The notes: generated from the letters alone by a model not told the origin. Counted from the stretch's first letter, positions 27,529-35,952 are shown. The stretch is DNA of 64,000 nt from Mycobacterium sp. (GCA_021732005.1 JAKFVT010000002.1:62001-126000); one strand, 5' to 3'. Translations and numbers: made by a program.

Positions 27529-27558
27529 ATAGTGAAACACGGTTCTACTTGGTGTCAA
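27529..27558 (-). promoter_or_regulatory. Sigma-A-like promoter for the amidohydrolase/FadE operon
   Basis: Reading the minus strand, TTGACA (27558-27553) and CACTAT (27534-27529) are 18 bp apart, about 49 bases before ATG 27480. The -35 box is perfect and the -10 box is weak (A at 2, AT at 5-6). The spacer holds GAAACAC-GGTTC, an imperfect inverted repeat where the divergent TetR could bind. Confidence 0.45.
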
Positions 27559-27665
27559 GCCGCTAGCTGGTGTTACGTCCATTATCTGACTAGATTGTCG
27601 TAGCATCGCAGAAGATGGTTCTTGGTTGAATCGGAGGTGACATCGTCAACACGCCAGCTCCGGAT

Positions 27666-28277
27666 GTGATGTCGCCGCCGGGCCGCATCATCCCGTTGTC
27701 GGATATGACCAGCGGTCAGCTCGCCCGCCGCGCGAAGATCATCGAAGAGGTGATCGATCTGATCGGTGAGGTCGGCGCCGATGCGGTCCAGATGCGGGAT
27801 GTGGCTCAGCGCGCGGGGGTCGCACTGGCCACCCTGTACCGATACTTCAGCTCCAAAGAGAACTTGCTGGCCGCCGCATTGGCGGATTGGCAGAAGCGGT
27901 TGACCCGCCGCATGCTGTCCGGCGGCGGGCCCGCGGACAGCGACCCGCTCCCGGCTGTTCTGGATTACCTGCGCCGCGCCCAGCGCGCGTTCAACCGCAA
28001 CCCGGCCATGACCGCCCTGATGCTGCAGATGATGACGTCGACCGATCCCGAGGTGCGTTCGTCGATCGATCAGATGGAGCGCACCAACGTCGAGTTGTAC
28101 AACCGCCTGCTGGCCGGGGTCGCGCCCGAGCTGATCCCGCAGGTGAGTTTCGGCCTGAACGCCGCGCTGAGCGCCGCACTCGCCGGCTTGCGCGCCGGCC
28201 GACTGACTTTGGATGAATCGCTCAATCACGTGGAGTGGGTGGCCCGGGTGTTGCTCGCCGAAGCGCAGCACGCCTAG
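27666..28277 (+). CDS. TetR-family regulator, KstR2-like
   Basis: A 203-residue TetR regulator with helix-turn-helix about residues 22-70, including MRDVAQRAGVALATLYRYF, close in feel to KstR2-type cholesterol regulators. It is divergent from the amidohydrolase/FadE operon and probably controls it. The start is uncertain: the best ribosome site, CGGAGG at 27632-27637, is 28 bases ahead of the first canonical codon (GTG 27666), while the frame is open to it but contains only ATC or GTC at the right distance. The ATG at 27669 is also possible. Confidence 0.87.
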   Translation: MMSPPGRIIPLSDMTSGQLARRAKIIEEVIDLIGEVGADAVQMRDVAQRAGVALATLYRYFSSKENLLAAALADWQKRLTRRMLSGGGPADSDPLPAVLDYLRRAQRAFNRNPAMTALMLQMMTSTDPEVRSSIDQMERTNVELYNRLLAGVAPELIPQVSFGLNAALSAALAGLRAGRLTLDESLNHVEWVARVLLAEAQHA

Positions 28278-28300
28278 TTCCGCGACTAGGCTCGAGCGAT

Positions 28301-28921
28301 ATGACGTTGTCTGCTCAGTTGTGGTCGCGCAATGCCGATCTGGCCGCCGAGATCCTGGCGCATCCGTTTGTTCGCGGTATCGCAGATGGCTCGCTGCCGC
28401 GCAGGCGCTTCGCCGCGTACATCGCACAGGACGCGTTCTTCCTCGAATCCTTCGCCCGCGCATACGCATTGGCCTTGGTTCATAGTCCGGACACCTCGAC
28501 ACTGCTGGTGCTGGCCGATCTGATCGCCGGGGTTCGCGAGGAATTGGGACTGCATGCGTCCTACGCCGGCTCCTGGGACATCGACATGGCCGGCGTCGAA
28601 CCGTTGGCGGCAACCAGCGCGTACACCGAGTTCCTTCTCGCGACCGCGGCCACGCGACCGCCGGAGGTCACCTATGCCGCGATGACGCCGTGCATGCGGC
28701 TGTACGCGTGGCTGGGCCAGTCGTTGGACGCCGAGTCGGCCGGCCCGTACGCGCAGTGGGTACAGGCCTATGCCGCAGCGGAATTCGAGGGAATCGCCCG
28801 CCAGCTGGAGAACCTGCTCGACGAACAGTCACCGGACACTCCCGACGTGCGCAACGCGTATCGGCGCGCGATGCAGCTGGAACTGGGGTTCTTCGAGGCG
28901 GCCAACAACACCGAAAGCTGA
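28301..28921 (+). CDS. tenA: TenA-family thiaminase II/aminopyrimidine hydrolase
   Basis: A 206-residue all-helical TenA protein, with LWSRNADLAAEILAHPFV, then FLESFARAYALAL, and Cys131 in MTPCMRLY at the place of the TenA nucleophile. TenA enzymes salvage pyrimidine parts of thiamin in the cytoplasm. ATG 28301 begins the family sequence, 24 bp after the TetR stop, so co-transcription with that regulator is possible. The ribosome site is weak. Some TenA-like proteins act in other pathways, so the substrate is not settled. Confidence 0.88.
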   Translation: MTLSAQLWSRNADLAAEILAHPFVRGIADGSLPRRRFAAYIAQDAFFLESFARAYALALVHSPDTSTLLVLADLIAGVREELGLHASYAGSWDIDMAGVEPLAATSAYTEFLLATAATRPPEVTYAAMTPCMRLYAWLGQSLDAESAGPYAQWVQAYAAAEFEGIARQLENLLDEQSPDTPDVRNAYRRAMQLELGFFEAANNTES

Positions 28922-28940
28922 CCGGGCCTCGCGACAGCCG

Positions 28941-29816
28941 TCAGAAGTCGGCGGGATCCGGCCGTTCGACCGAGCGGGGTGACAGGCCCAGACCCCGGAC
29001 GTGCAGGGCGATGTCCCGCAGGGGAGCCACCCAGACATCCGAGCACGACACCACATGCTCGACCAGTTCCTCCAGCGCGGCCGCCCTTGATGGCCGACCC
29101 GACAGGAAGGGATGGTTCGTCAGCACGAAGCAGCCTCCGACTGCGCGCAGACCCTCGAACTCCAGCCGCCAGATCTCGGCGGCCTTGCGGGGGCTCTCGA
29201 TCAGTCCGCTGCCGGAGATCTCCGGCAGGTAGCAGTATTGCTCCCAGTCGTCGAGCGCCCACTGCACCGGGATTTCGACGAGGCTGCCGGTGGCGCCGAC
29301 CCGAAGTTCGTACGGATAGTCGGCGTCCATCAGGCTGGTGTCGTAGAGGAAGCCCCGCTCGGCCAGCAATTCCGGTGAGTGCCAGTTCAACTCCCACATC
29401 GGAGCCCGGAAGCCGACCGGAGCCTCGCCGGTCAGCGCGGCCAGCGCCTCGGTACCGCGGTCCAGGATCACCCCCTCCTGCTCGGGGGTCATGCCGGTGA
29501 GGACCTCGTGCAGATAGCCGTGGTGCGCGACCTCGTGACCGCCGTCGACGATCGCGCGCACCACATCGGGGTAGCGGACCGCGGTGTAGCCGGGGACGAA
29601 GAATGTCGAGCGGACATCGTGTCGTGCCAGCAGCGCCAGGAGCCGGGGCACACCGACGAGCGGCCCATAGGCCTGGTGGGACATCACCGACATCCGATCG
29701 GCATGCGCCGCATCGATGTTCAATACGGCCGATTCGGCATCGATGTCGAACGTGAAACATGCCGCGGCCCGCTTACCCGCGGGCCAGGCGACGGGTTCGG
29801 CCGGTGTCGCGCTCAT
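28941..29816 (-). CDS. Polysaccharide deacetylase-family (NodB-like) protein
   Basis: A 291-residue carbohydrate-esterase-4-like enzyme. FTFDIDAES (near residue 21) has the first Asp, HEVAHHGYLHE (near 94) has the metal His pair, and VGFRAPMWELN follows. It has no signal peptide, unlike wall deacetylases, so it is closer to the cytoplasmic branch of the family that includes PuuE-like allantoinases. The target may therefore be an amide other than a glycan. Downstream of it sits the TenA gene in convergent orientation; upstream on the same strand is the Lrp regulator. Confidence 0.85.
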   Translation of the reverse strand: MSATPAEPVAWPAGKRAAACFTFDIDAESAVLNIDAAHADRMSVMSHQAYGPLVGVPRLLALLARHDVRSTFFVPGYTAVRYPDVVRAIVDGGHEVAHHGYLHEVLTGMTPEQEGVILDRGTEALAALTGEAPVGFRAPMWELNWHSPELLAERGFLYDTSLMDADYPYELRVGATGSLVEIPVQWALDDWEQYCYLPEISGSGLIESPRKAAEIWRLEFEGLRAVGGCFVLTNHPFLSGRPSRAAALEELVEHVVSCSDVWVAPLRDIALHVRGLGLSPRSVERPDPADF

Positions 29817-29867
29817 GTCCGGCGGACCCGCCGACGGTGCTGCCGAGTCATGTTTGTAGATGATGGT

Positions 29868-30863
29868 CTATCTCCGACCCGGCCGCATGCTCAGCAGCCG
29901 ACCGTGCGAGATCAGCGAGCCGGCTTGCTTGAGCCGCTGCGTTCGTACGCTGACGTCGTACCCCTGCACATGACGCACTGCCCCCAGCTGATCGGTGATG
30001 TAGCGGTGCAAGTGATCGACATCGCGGGCAATCACGACCGCCAGCAGGTTATGGGGTCCGCTCACGGCGATCACCGAGGCGATCTCGGCGTGTGCGAGAA
30101 GCTGTTCGGCGACACCGATCAGATCGCGGGGTGCAATCGCCATCCAGATCAGGGCATGGACTCCGAACCCCAACCGCTCGGTGAGGACATCGACGTCATA
30201 GGTCAGGGTGCCCGCTGATTCCATCGCCGCGATGCGCCGTTTGACCCGGGCCGGCGACCAGCCGGTCAACTCGGCCAACTGTGCGTGGGGGATCCGGCCA
30301 TCCCGTGCCAGTGCTTCCAGCAGGGGACGATCGTCGCTCACCGGCGGGAGCGCGGCGCCGGACCGCTCGGGTCGCACGTCGGCCAGGGCCGAGGCTTGCG
30401 CGGCGGTCAGGGTGTGACCGTAGCCGGTCCACACCGCACCGGAGGAGTCGCCGAACACGTGCAGCACCAGATCGACCGTCATGCTCAACACCGCCGAGGT
30501 GCGCGGTAGGCGATGCAGGATCCCGTCGCTGTTCTCGGCGAGCGGTGCGCGGACGATGCACACCAGCTCGGTGGATCCGGACAACACGTTGACGTGGGTG
30601 ACTTCAGGTCGCTGGGCGAGTGCCTCGGCCACGCTGGGCAGTGCGTCGGGTCGGGTTCGTAGTCGAACGACCCACTGACACTCGCCATAGACCTGTGGGT
30701 TGACCAGGCCGACCACGCGGATCGCACCGTCGCGGAGCATGGCGCGATATCGGCGTGCGACGGTCTGTTCGGGAACGCCCAAAACGTCACCGATGCGCCG
30801 AAACGACACGCGTGGGGACAGTTGGAGCGCGTGCAGAATCTTGCCGTCTAGCGGGGCAGTCAC
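29868..30863 (-). CDS. Tandem-repeat Lrp/AsnC-family regulator
   Basis: A 331-residue protein formed by two Lrp/AsnC units. Unit 1 (about 1-150) begins LDGKILHALQLSPRVSF with an HTH, and unit 2 (about 175-331) begins RPLLEALARDGRIPHAQLAEL with a second HTH and RVKRRIAAM. Normal Lrp proteins are about 150 residues and dimerise, so this is a built-in dimer. It likely senses an amino acid or related small molecule. Divergent from the F420-type gene (143 bp apart) and 51 bp upstream of the deacetylase gene, so these are natural targets. Confidence 0.85.
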   Translation of the reverse strand: MTAPLDGKILHALQLSPRVSFRRIGDVLGVPEQTVARRYRAMLRDGAIRVVGLVNPQVYGECQWVVRLRTRPDALPSVAEALAQRPEVTHVNVLSGSTELVCIVRAPLAENSDGILHRLPRTSAVLSMTVDLVLHVFGDSSGAVWTGYGHTLTAAQASALADVRPERSGAALPPVSDDRPLLEALARDGRIPHAQLAELTGWSPARVKRRIAAMESAGTLTYDVDVLTERLGFGVHALIWMAIAPRDLIGVAEQLLAHAEIASVIAVSGPHNLLAVVIARDVDHLHRYITDQLGAVRHVQGYDVSVRTQRLKQAGSLISHGRLLSMRPGRR

Positions 30864-31006
30864 GCCGATAACGATACGTAGATGCTGTCGTCGCTGCCGA
30901 TATCAGCCGCATCGGAGCACGGATGTGGTGGATCGGGCCGAGTGATCCGAGACTGGCCTGACCGGACGAGCTACGCGGGCCGTGGCCGAGAGAATCGGAG
31001 GATGTC

Positions 31007-31849
31007 ATGAGAATCGGTATCGGGTTGCCAAACCATGTCGCAGGTGTCAGCGGTGCGGTGATCGGTTCGTGGGCCCGTCGCGCCGAGGAGCGCGGGTTCG
31101 AGTCCGTCACGACGATCGACAGGCTGCTGTACCCGAGCCTGGACTCGGTCATCGCGCTGTCCGTGGCGGCAGGTGCGACGAGCACGCTCGGGCTGGTGAC
31201 GAATGTGCTTCTGGTACCGCTCTATTCGGCGCCCGTGCTCACAAAGCAACTCGGCAGCCTGGCGGCGTGTGCGGGTTCCCGTCTCACGGTCGGTATCGGC
31301 GTCGGATCGCGGGCCGACGACTACGAAGCGGTGGGCGTGGACTTCGCCACGCGGGGACGCATCCTCGACCAACAACTGATCGCGATGCGGCACGGTTGGA
31401 GTGCCGATGCAGGGTTATGCCCTGCGCCAGTACAGATTCCGCTGCTCTTCGGCGGACGGTCGGAAGCCGCCATCCGCAGGGCGACCACCGTCGGTGACGG
31501 ATGGGTGGCCGGCGCTTTGCGTGACTTCGACGCGCAGTCGTCATTCGCTGAGCGGATACGTGCGGGTTGGCAGGCGGCGGGGCGGCTGGGAAGCCCCCAG
31601 ATTCATGCCTCGGTGAACTTCGCGCTCGGCGATGGCGACGTCGTGCGGCGAGGACGAGACCACTTGGCCCGCTACTACGGCTTCGCGCCGGACTACGCAA
31701 AACTGAACGTGGACGACATGATTCATTCCGCCGACGATGCGCGTGCGGCGGTGCGCGCTTACCGCGACCTCGGTTTCGACCGGTTGCTCTTCCACCCCGC
31801 CGTAGCGTCGATCGACCAGGTCGACCTGTTGGCCGACGCGCTGCTGTAG
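31007..31849 (+). CDS. Luciferase-like (LLM) F420-dependent oxidoreductase
   Basis: A 280-residue bacterial-luciferase-type TIM barrel: MRIGIGLPNHVAG at the start, LGLVTNVLLVPLYSAP, LTVGIGVGSRADDY and VGDGWVAG late. Mycobacterial members usually use coenzyme F420 as hydride carrier, though FMN cannot be excluded. ATG 31007 has GGAGG eight bases upstream. It is divergent from the tandem Lrp regulator, which probably controls it. The substrate is unknown. Confidence 0.87.
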   Translation: MRIGIGLPNHVAGVSGAVIGSWARRAEERGFESVTTIDRLLYPSLDSVIALSVAAGATSTLGLVTNVLLVPLYSAPVLTKQLGSLAACAGSRLTVGIGVGSRADDYEAVGVDFATRGRILDQQLIAMRHGWSADAGLCPAPVQIPLLFGGRSEAAIRRATTVGDGWVAGALRDFDAQSSFAERIRAGWQAAGRLGSPQIHASVNFALGDGDVVRRGRDHLARYYGFAPDYAKLNVDDMIHSADDARAAVRAYRDLGFDRLLFHPAVASIDQVDLLADALL

Positions 31850-31882
31850 CCGCAACGGCGGGCGTTCGGATGTGATGGATTC

Positions 31883-31901
31883 GCGGGGAGACGTGCCCCG
31901 C
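31883..31901. terminator. GC-rich hairpin after the LLM gene
   Basis: GCGGGG and CCCCGC pair across seven bases, 34 bases after the stop at 31849. It isolates the rifamycin unit downstream from readthrough. No T-run follows. Confidence 0.45.
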
Positions 31902-31925
31902 CACCTTCAACATATAGCGCACCGG

Positions 31926-31944
31926 GGGGCTTGCGGCAAGACCC
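31926..31944. promoter_or_regulatory. Rifamycin-associated element (RAE)
   Basis: GGGGCTTGCGGCAAGACCC reads as the 19-bp palindromic rifamycin-associated element; by memory the published consensus is GGGGCTTGCGGCAAGGCCC, a single mismatch. RAEs lie before rifamycin-resistance genes (rph, arr, rox, helR) and give induction by rifamycins. It is 59 bases before ATG 32003 of a rifampicin-monooxygenase-like gene. A TATAGC -10-like box sits at 31913-31918, just ahead. A further inverted repeat, TTGCGGCA with TGCCGCAA (31931-31958), overlaps it. Confidence 0.8.
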
Positions 31945-32002
31945 CCTACGTGCCGCAAAATCGCTGCCTTCAACGGAAACTCACTGCACAGGGGGCATGC
32001 GA

Positions 32003-33475
32003 ATGCGGGATTCTGACTACGACCACGCCGTGGTGATCGCCGGGGGAGGGCCGACCGGGCTGATGCTCGCCGGCGAGCTGGCGCTGGCCGGGGTGGACGT
32101 CGCGATCGTCGAGCGCCGCACCAGCCAGCAGGTCATCGGCCAGCGGGCCGGCGGTCTGCACTGCCGCACGATCGAACTGCTGGACCAGCGGGGCATCGCC
32201 GAAAGGTTCCTGGCGGCCGGGCGGGCGGTTCAGGTCGCCGGGTTCGCGCAGATCCGGCTCGACATCAGCGACTTTCCCACACCCCACCCCTACGGATTAG
32301 CGTTGTGGCAGAACGAGATCGAGCGGCTGCTGGCGGACTGGGTCGACGAACGGGGCGTGCCGGTCCGCAGGGGGGCGGAGGTGACGGGCTTCACCCAAAG
32401 GGATGCCGGAGTCGAGGTCGAACTCTCCGATGGTGGCGGACTTCGCGCCGAGTATCTGCTTGGGTGCGACGGCGGTCGCAGCCTGGTTCGCAAGGTGGCC
32501 GGCATCGGCTTTCCCGGCTGGGATCCGGTGACGAGCTATCTGATCGCTCAGGTCGAGGTCCGCGACGAACCGACCTGGGGCATCCACCGCGACGCCCTCG
32601 GTACCCACGGGCTGGACCGGCAGAACGAGGCTGAACCGGTTCGGGTGATGGTGACCGAGCGAACCGTCGGGCCGGCAACAGAACCCACGCTCGCCGATCT
32701 GAGCGCGGCACTCACCGCGGTCTACGGCACCGACTTCGGGATCCACAGCCCCACCTCGATCGCCCGATTCACCGACGCGGCACGGCAGGCGGCCACCTAC
32801 CGCGATGGCCGGATCCTGCTCGCCGGTGACGCCGCCCACGTCCATCACCCGATCGGCGGCCAGGGTCTCAACACCGGTCTGCAGGATGCCGTCAACCTGG
32901 GGTGGAAGCTTGCCCAGGTGGTCAACGGAACCGCGCCCGATTCCGTTCTCGACACCTACCACGCCGAGCGGCACCCGGTGGGTGCGCGCGTACTGCAGAC
33001 CACGATGGCGCAAATGGCGTTGCTGCGCACCGACGATCGCACAAAAGCGTTGCACGACAACATCTCCGAGATGCTCGGCATCGAAGAGGCACGAAAGACG
33101 TTCGCTGCTCGCATGTCCGGTTTGGACATTCACTACGAAAACGGCGCGGGGCATCCTCTGCTGGGCCGGCGGATGCCCGACCTGCACGTTCAGACGGCCG
33201 TCGGGCCGCTGCGTATCTTCGAATCGCTCCACGCCGCCCGTCCGGTGCTGCTGGATCTCGACCAGCCGGGCGGCATCGATCTCGCCGGGTGGGGGGATCG
33301 AGTCAGTCTGGTCACTGCGCAGTACCGCGGCGCCTGGGAGCTTCCGGCGCTCGGCGAGGTGGCCGCGCCCACCCGAGTGCTGATCCGTCCGGACGGGTAC
33401 GTCGCATGGGTCGGTGAGAGTTCCTCGGACGGCCTGACCGAGGCGCTGACCAGCTGGTTTGGCCCGCCAATGTAA
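32003..33475 (+). CDS. rox: Rifampicin-monooxygenase-like FAD hydroxylase
   Basis: A 490-residue class A flavoprotein monooxygenase. The FAD Rossmann motif is GGGPTGLMLAGELALAG near residue 14, the DG motif is LGCDGGRSLVRK, and the GD motif is LLAGDAAHVHHPIGGQGLN. The C-terminal thioredoxin-like domain, with GLDIHYENGAGHPLLGRRM and LIRPDGYVAWVGE, is as I remember rifampicin monooxygenase (RIFMO/Rox) of Nocardia and Streptomyces, which uses NADPH and O2 to hydroxylate and inactivate rifamycins. The RAE upstream supports this. ATG 32003 has GGGGG seven bases upstream; ATG 31997 is too close to it. Other PheA/TfdB-type hydroxylase substrates remain possible. Confidence 0.8.
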   Translation: MRDSDYDHAVVIAGGGPTGLMLAGELALAGVDVAIVERRTSQQVIGQRAGGLHCRTIELLDQRGIAERFLAAGRAVQVAGFAQIRLDISDFPTPHPYGLALWQNEIERLLADWVDERGVPVRRGAEVTGFTQRDAGVEVELSDGGGLRAEYLLGCDGGRSLVRKVAGIGFPGWDPVTSYLIAQVEVRDEPTWGIHRDALGTHGLDRQNEAEPVRVMVTERTVGPATEPTLADLSAALTAVYGTDFGIHSPTSIARFTDAARQAATYRDGRILLAGDAAHVHHPIGGQGLNTGLQDAVNLGWKLAQVVNGTAPDSVLDTYHAERHPVGARVLQTTMAQMALLRTDDRTKALHDNISEMLGIEEARKTFAARMSGLDIHYENGAGHPLLGRRMPDLHVQTAVGPLRIFESLHAARPVLLDLDQPGGIDLAGWGDRVSLVTAQYRGAWELPALGEVAAPTRVLIRPDGYVAWVGESSSDGLTEALTSWFGPPM

Positions 33476-33531
33476 CGGCAGGGGGCCCGTGCAGCGATCA
33501 ACATGCGACAGAACCGTGGAGGGAATGCATT

Positions 33532-34356
33532 GTGATTGGGCGCCTGGGATCGGCCGTGCTGGCCGCGGGTATGGCACTGGCCGGGCTGACGGCCGCGACC
33601 GCGTCGGCGACACCGGGGTGCGCCGACTACCACTGGATCGGCGCCGCCGGGTCCGGTCAGCGCGACAGTGCCAACCTGACCGCCAACGGCGGGATGGGCT
33701 CCGTGGTGTACCAGTCCTACCAGCAGCTCAAATCGCAGCTCGCCGCAGACGGCCGGACCATCGACGCCGAGGCGGTCCAATACCCTGCGGCTCCGGTGCC
33801 GCTGGAGGGCGGCATCAGTGGCTGGCTGGGCTTCCTGGGCAGCGTCGGTGACGGTACGGACGCGACCGAAAAGCAGTACAAGGCGTTCACCGAGCGTTGC
33901 CCGGACAGCAAGGTGGTCCTGGCCGGCTACTCGCAGGGCGCCATGATCGTCCACCGCAACTTGTACGACCTTGCCGACGATCCGCATCTGGCCGCTGCGC
34001 TGTTGATCGCCGACGGCGACCGGCTGCCGGTCGACACCACGATCAAGCTGGGGTCGACGGCAGTTGCGGTGGGCCACGGCGAGGGCGTCGCGCAGGACCA
34101 CTCGTTCCTGGCGTCGACCAACACGTCTGCGCTGCCGCCGGCGATCGGCACCCGAACCATCAGCGTCTGCGATGTCGGTGATCCGGTCTGTGATTACAAC
34201 CCCGACACCGGGAAGATCTCCGATGCGGCGATCGCCATCCACACCTCGTACGCGCCGGCGCTGCGCGGCCCGCACGCGTGGGTCACGCCGCTCTACACCC
34301 TGGTGACAGCGACGGAGACCGCCTCGCCGGTGGAGCTGCCCGCCCACACCGCCTGA
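33532..34356 (+). CDS. Secreted cutinase-family esterase
   Basis: A 274-residue exported serine esterase. Signal peptide residues 1-26 end ASA-TP. The nucleophile Ser134 is in LAGYSQGAM, the GDPVCDY segment provides the Asp and HTSYAPAL the His, as in cutinase-like mycobacterial proteins (Cfp21/Culp family). Such enzymes hydrolyse short or medium lipid esters or phospholipids outside the cell. GTG 33532 has GGAGGG nine bases upstream. It follows the monooxygenase by 56 bp and may or may not share its transcript. Confidence 0.85.
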   Translation: MIGRLGSAVLAAGMALAGLTAATASATPGCADYHWIGAAGSGQRDSANLTANGGMGSVVYQSYQQLKSQLAADGRTIDAEAVQYPAAPVPLEGGISGWLGFLGSVGDGTDATEKQYKAFTERCPDSKVVLAGYSQGAMIVHRNLYDLADDPHLAAALLIADGDRLPVDTTIKLGSTAVAVGHGEGVAQDHSFLASTNTSALPPAIGTRTISVCDVGDPVCDYNPDTGKISDAAIAIHTSYAPALRGPHAWVTPLYTLVTATETASPVELPAHTA

Positions 34357-34357
34357 C

Positions 34358-34370
34358 CCGGTTCGACCGG
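34358..34370 (+). terminator. Short hairpin after the cutinase gene
   Basis: CCGGT-TCG-ACCGG just after the stop codon, followed shortly by TTTT at 34380. The stem is short, so confidence is low. Confidence 0.35.
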
Positions 34371-34447
34371 CGGGATGACTTTTCCAGATGTCATCCGTTC
34401 TGGCCGTCAGGGAGCTGTCCTGCTCCCGAAAGCCAGAAGGGATCATC

Positions 34448-35203
34448 ATGAAACTCGTCGTTATCGGTGGCACCGGCCTGGTGGGCTCGAAAGTGGTGCA
34501 GAGTCTGACCACCCGCGGCCACGAGGCTGTCGCTGCGGCTCCCTCGACCGGCGTGAACACCATCACGGGCGAGGGTCTGGCCGAGGTGATGGCGGGGGCC
34601 TCCGTCGTCGTCGACGTCTCCAACTCCCCGGCGCTGGACGACTCGGCGATCGAGTTCTTCCGCACCGCGACCACCAACCTGCTGACCGCCGAGCAGGACG
34701 CCGGTGTCCGGCACCACGTCGCGTTGTCGGTGGTGGGCACCGAGGACCTCGCCGCACAGAGCGGCTACTTCCAGGGCAAGCTCCTGCAGGAGAAGCTGAT
34801 CAGTGAAGGCCCGATTCCGTTTTCGATCGTGCACGCGACGCAGTTCTTCGAGTTCGTCAACACGCTCGCCGACGCCGCGACCGAGGGGGACACCGTGGTG
34901 CTGCCGCCGAAGTACTTCCAGCCGATGGCGGCCGTCGATGTCGCCGAGGGGGTCGCAATCGCCGCCGTCGGTGAACCGGTCAACGGCATTGCCGAGATCG
35001 GCGGCCCCGACATGGTGTTGCTTCCCGACCTCATCCGCACCGCGCTGACCGCCCGCGGTGACAGCCGCACCGTCGTCACTGATCCGGCTGCGTTGTACTG
35101 GGGCGTCGACATCGAGGAGCGCACGTTGGTGCCCGGCGCGGGCGCGACACTCTTCGACACCCGATTCGAGGACTGGCTCCTCGAATCGGCGGCGAAGTCC
35201 TAG
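34448..35203 (+). CDS. NmrA-like atypical SDR (NAD(P)-binding)
   Basis: A 251-residue atypical SDR. It begins KLVVIGGTGLVGSKVVQSL, the GGTGxxG cofactor loop, and lacks a YxxxK pair in the usual place, as NmrA/NAD(P)H-binding proteins do. VVDVSNSPALDDSA and GVRHHVALSVVGTEDL are typical. These proteins are often reductases or redox sensors. ATG 34448 is chosen from AGAAGGG upstream; an earlier in-frame start at 34388 has no family sequence. The nitroreductase starts 6 bp after the stop, so the two form an operon. Confidence 0.85.
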   Translation: MKLVVIGGTGLVGSKVVQSLTTRGHEAVAAAPSTGVNTITGEGLAEVMAGASVVVDVSNSPALDDSAIEFFRTATTNLLTAEQDAGVRHHVALSVVGTEDLAAQSGYFQGKLLQEKLISEGPIPFSIVHATQFFEFVNTLADAATEGDTVVLPPKYFQPMAAVDVAEGVAIAAVGEPVNGIAEIGGPDMVLLPDLIRTALTARGDSRTVVTDPAALYWGVDIEERTLVPGAGATLFDTRFEDWLLESAAKS

Positions 35204-35209
35204 ACAGCC

Positions 35210-35875
35210 GTGGACGTATACGAAGCCGTCCGGAGCAGACGGGCCGTGCGCGGGTTCACCGATCGCCGCGTCGCGCCCGAGATCCTGCAGCGGGTGCTGG
35301 CAGCGGCGTCCTGGTCGCCCTCGGGGTCGAACATCCAGCCGTGGCATGTCTACGTCGTCACCGGTGCGCCGCTGGCCGAGCTGAAGAAGATCGCCGTCGA
35401 GCGCGTCGTCGCAGGTGAAGCCTGGGATGACCGGGAGTTCGAGATGTATCCCGCCGAGATGGCTTCGCCTTACCGGGAGCGCCGGGCCGCCTTCGGTCGG
35501 CAGCGATACGCCGCACTCGGTATCGCTCGGGAGGACTGGGAGGCGCGGCAGCGGGCGGCCGTCGCGAACTGGGATTGCTTCGGCGCGCCGGTCGCGTTGT
35601 TCTGCTACATCGATCGCGATCTGGGCCTGCCGCAGTGGGCTGATCTCGGCATGTATCTGCAGACCGTCATGCTGCTGCTTCGTGCTGAAGGGTTGCACAG
35701 TTGCCCTCAGATGGCGTGGTCGCAGGTTCGCCGAACCGTTGCGGATGTGGTGTCTCCGCCCGACGAGCTGATGCTGTTCTGCGGCATGTCCGTTGGCTAC
35801 GAAGACATCTCGGTCAGCTACTCACGTACCGGTCGTGCCCCTCTTGACCAGACCGTCACGTTCCTGCCCGGATAG
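35210..35875 (+). CDS. Nitroreductase-family flavoprotein
   Basis: A 221-residue FMN flavoprotein of the nitroreductase superfamily. VYEAVRSRRAVRGFT at the start and SPSGSNIQPWHVYVVTG are the FMN-binding signatures, and NWDCFGAPVALFCYIDRDLG is characteristic of the oxygen-insensitive branch. GTG 35210 lies 6 bp after the NmrA-like gene stop. It probably reduces a nitroaromatic, quinone or other oxidised xenobiotic with NAD(P)H. It resembles 19594-20247 only at family level. Confidence 0.85.
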   Translation: MDVYEAVRSRRAVRGFTDRRVAPEILQRVLAAASWSPSGSNIQPWHVYVVTGAPLAELKKIAVERVVAGEAWDDREFEMYPAEMASPYRERRAAFGRQRYAALGIAREDWEARQRAAVANWDCFGAPVALFCYIDRDLGLPQWADLGMYLQTVMLLLRAEGLHSCPQMAWSQVRRTVADVVSPPDELMLFCGMSVGYEDISVSYSRTGRAPLDQTVTFLPG

Positions 35876-35916
35876 GTCCGCCCACGGCGGTGCCCCGCAC
35901 CCCGGTTACGATCAGG

Positions 35917-35931
35917 ACCGGAAATTCCGGT
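35917..35931. promoter_or_regulatory. Perfect 15-bp palindrome upstream of the LuxR gene
   Basis: ACCGGAA-A-TTCCGGT has 7-bp arms around one central base. It ends 21 bases before the LuxR-regulator start at 35953, in place for an operator or -10-region site. It could also form a short terminator for the nitroreductase gene. Confidence 0.5.
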
Positions 35932-35952
35932 GAGGTCCGCTAGGGGCAGACG

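Noticed and set aside
27534..27545. KstR- or KstR2-like operator in the amidohydrolase/TetR gap
   Set aside because: The spacing of the AAC/GTT halves is three bases rather than two, and the KstR2 core is absent; only an imperfect repeat remains.
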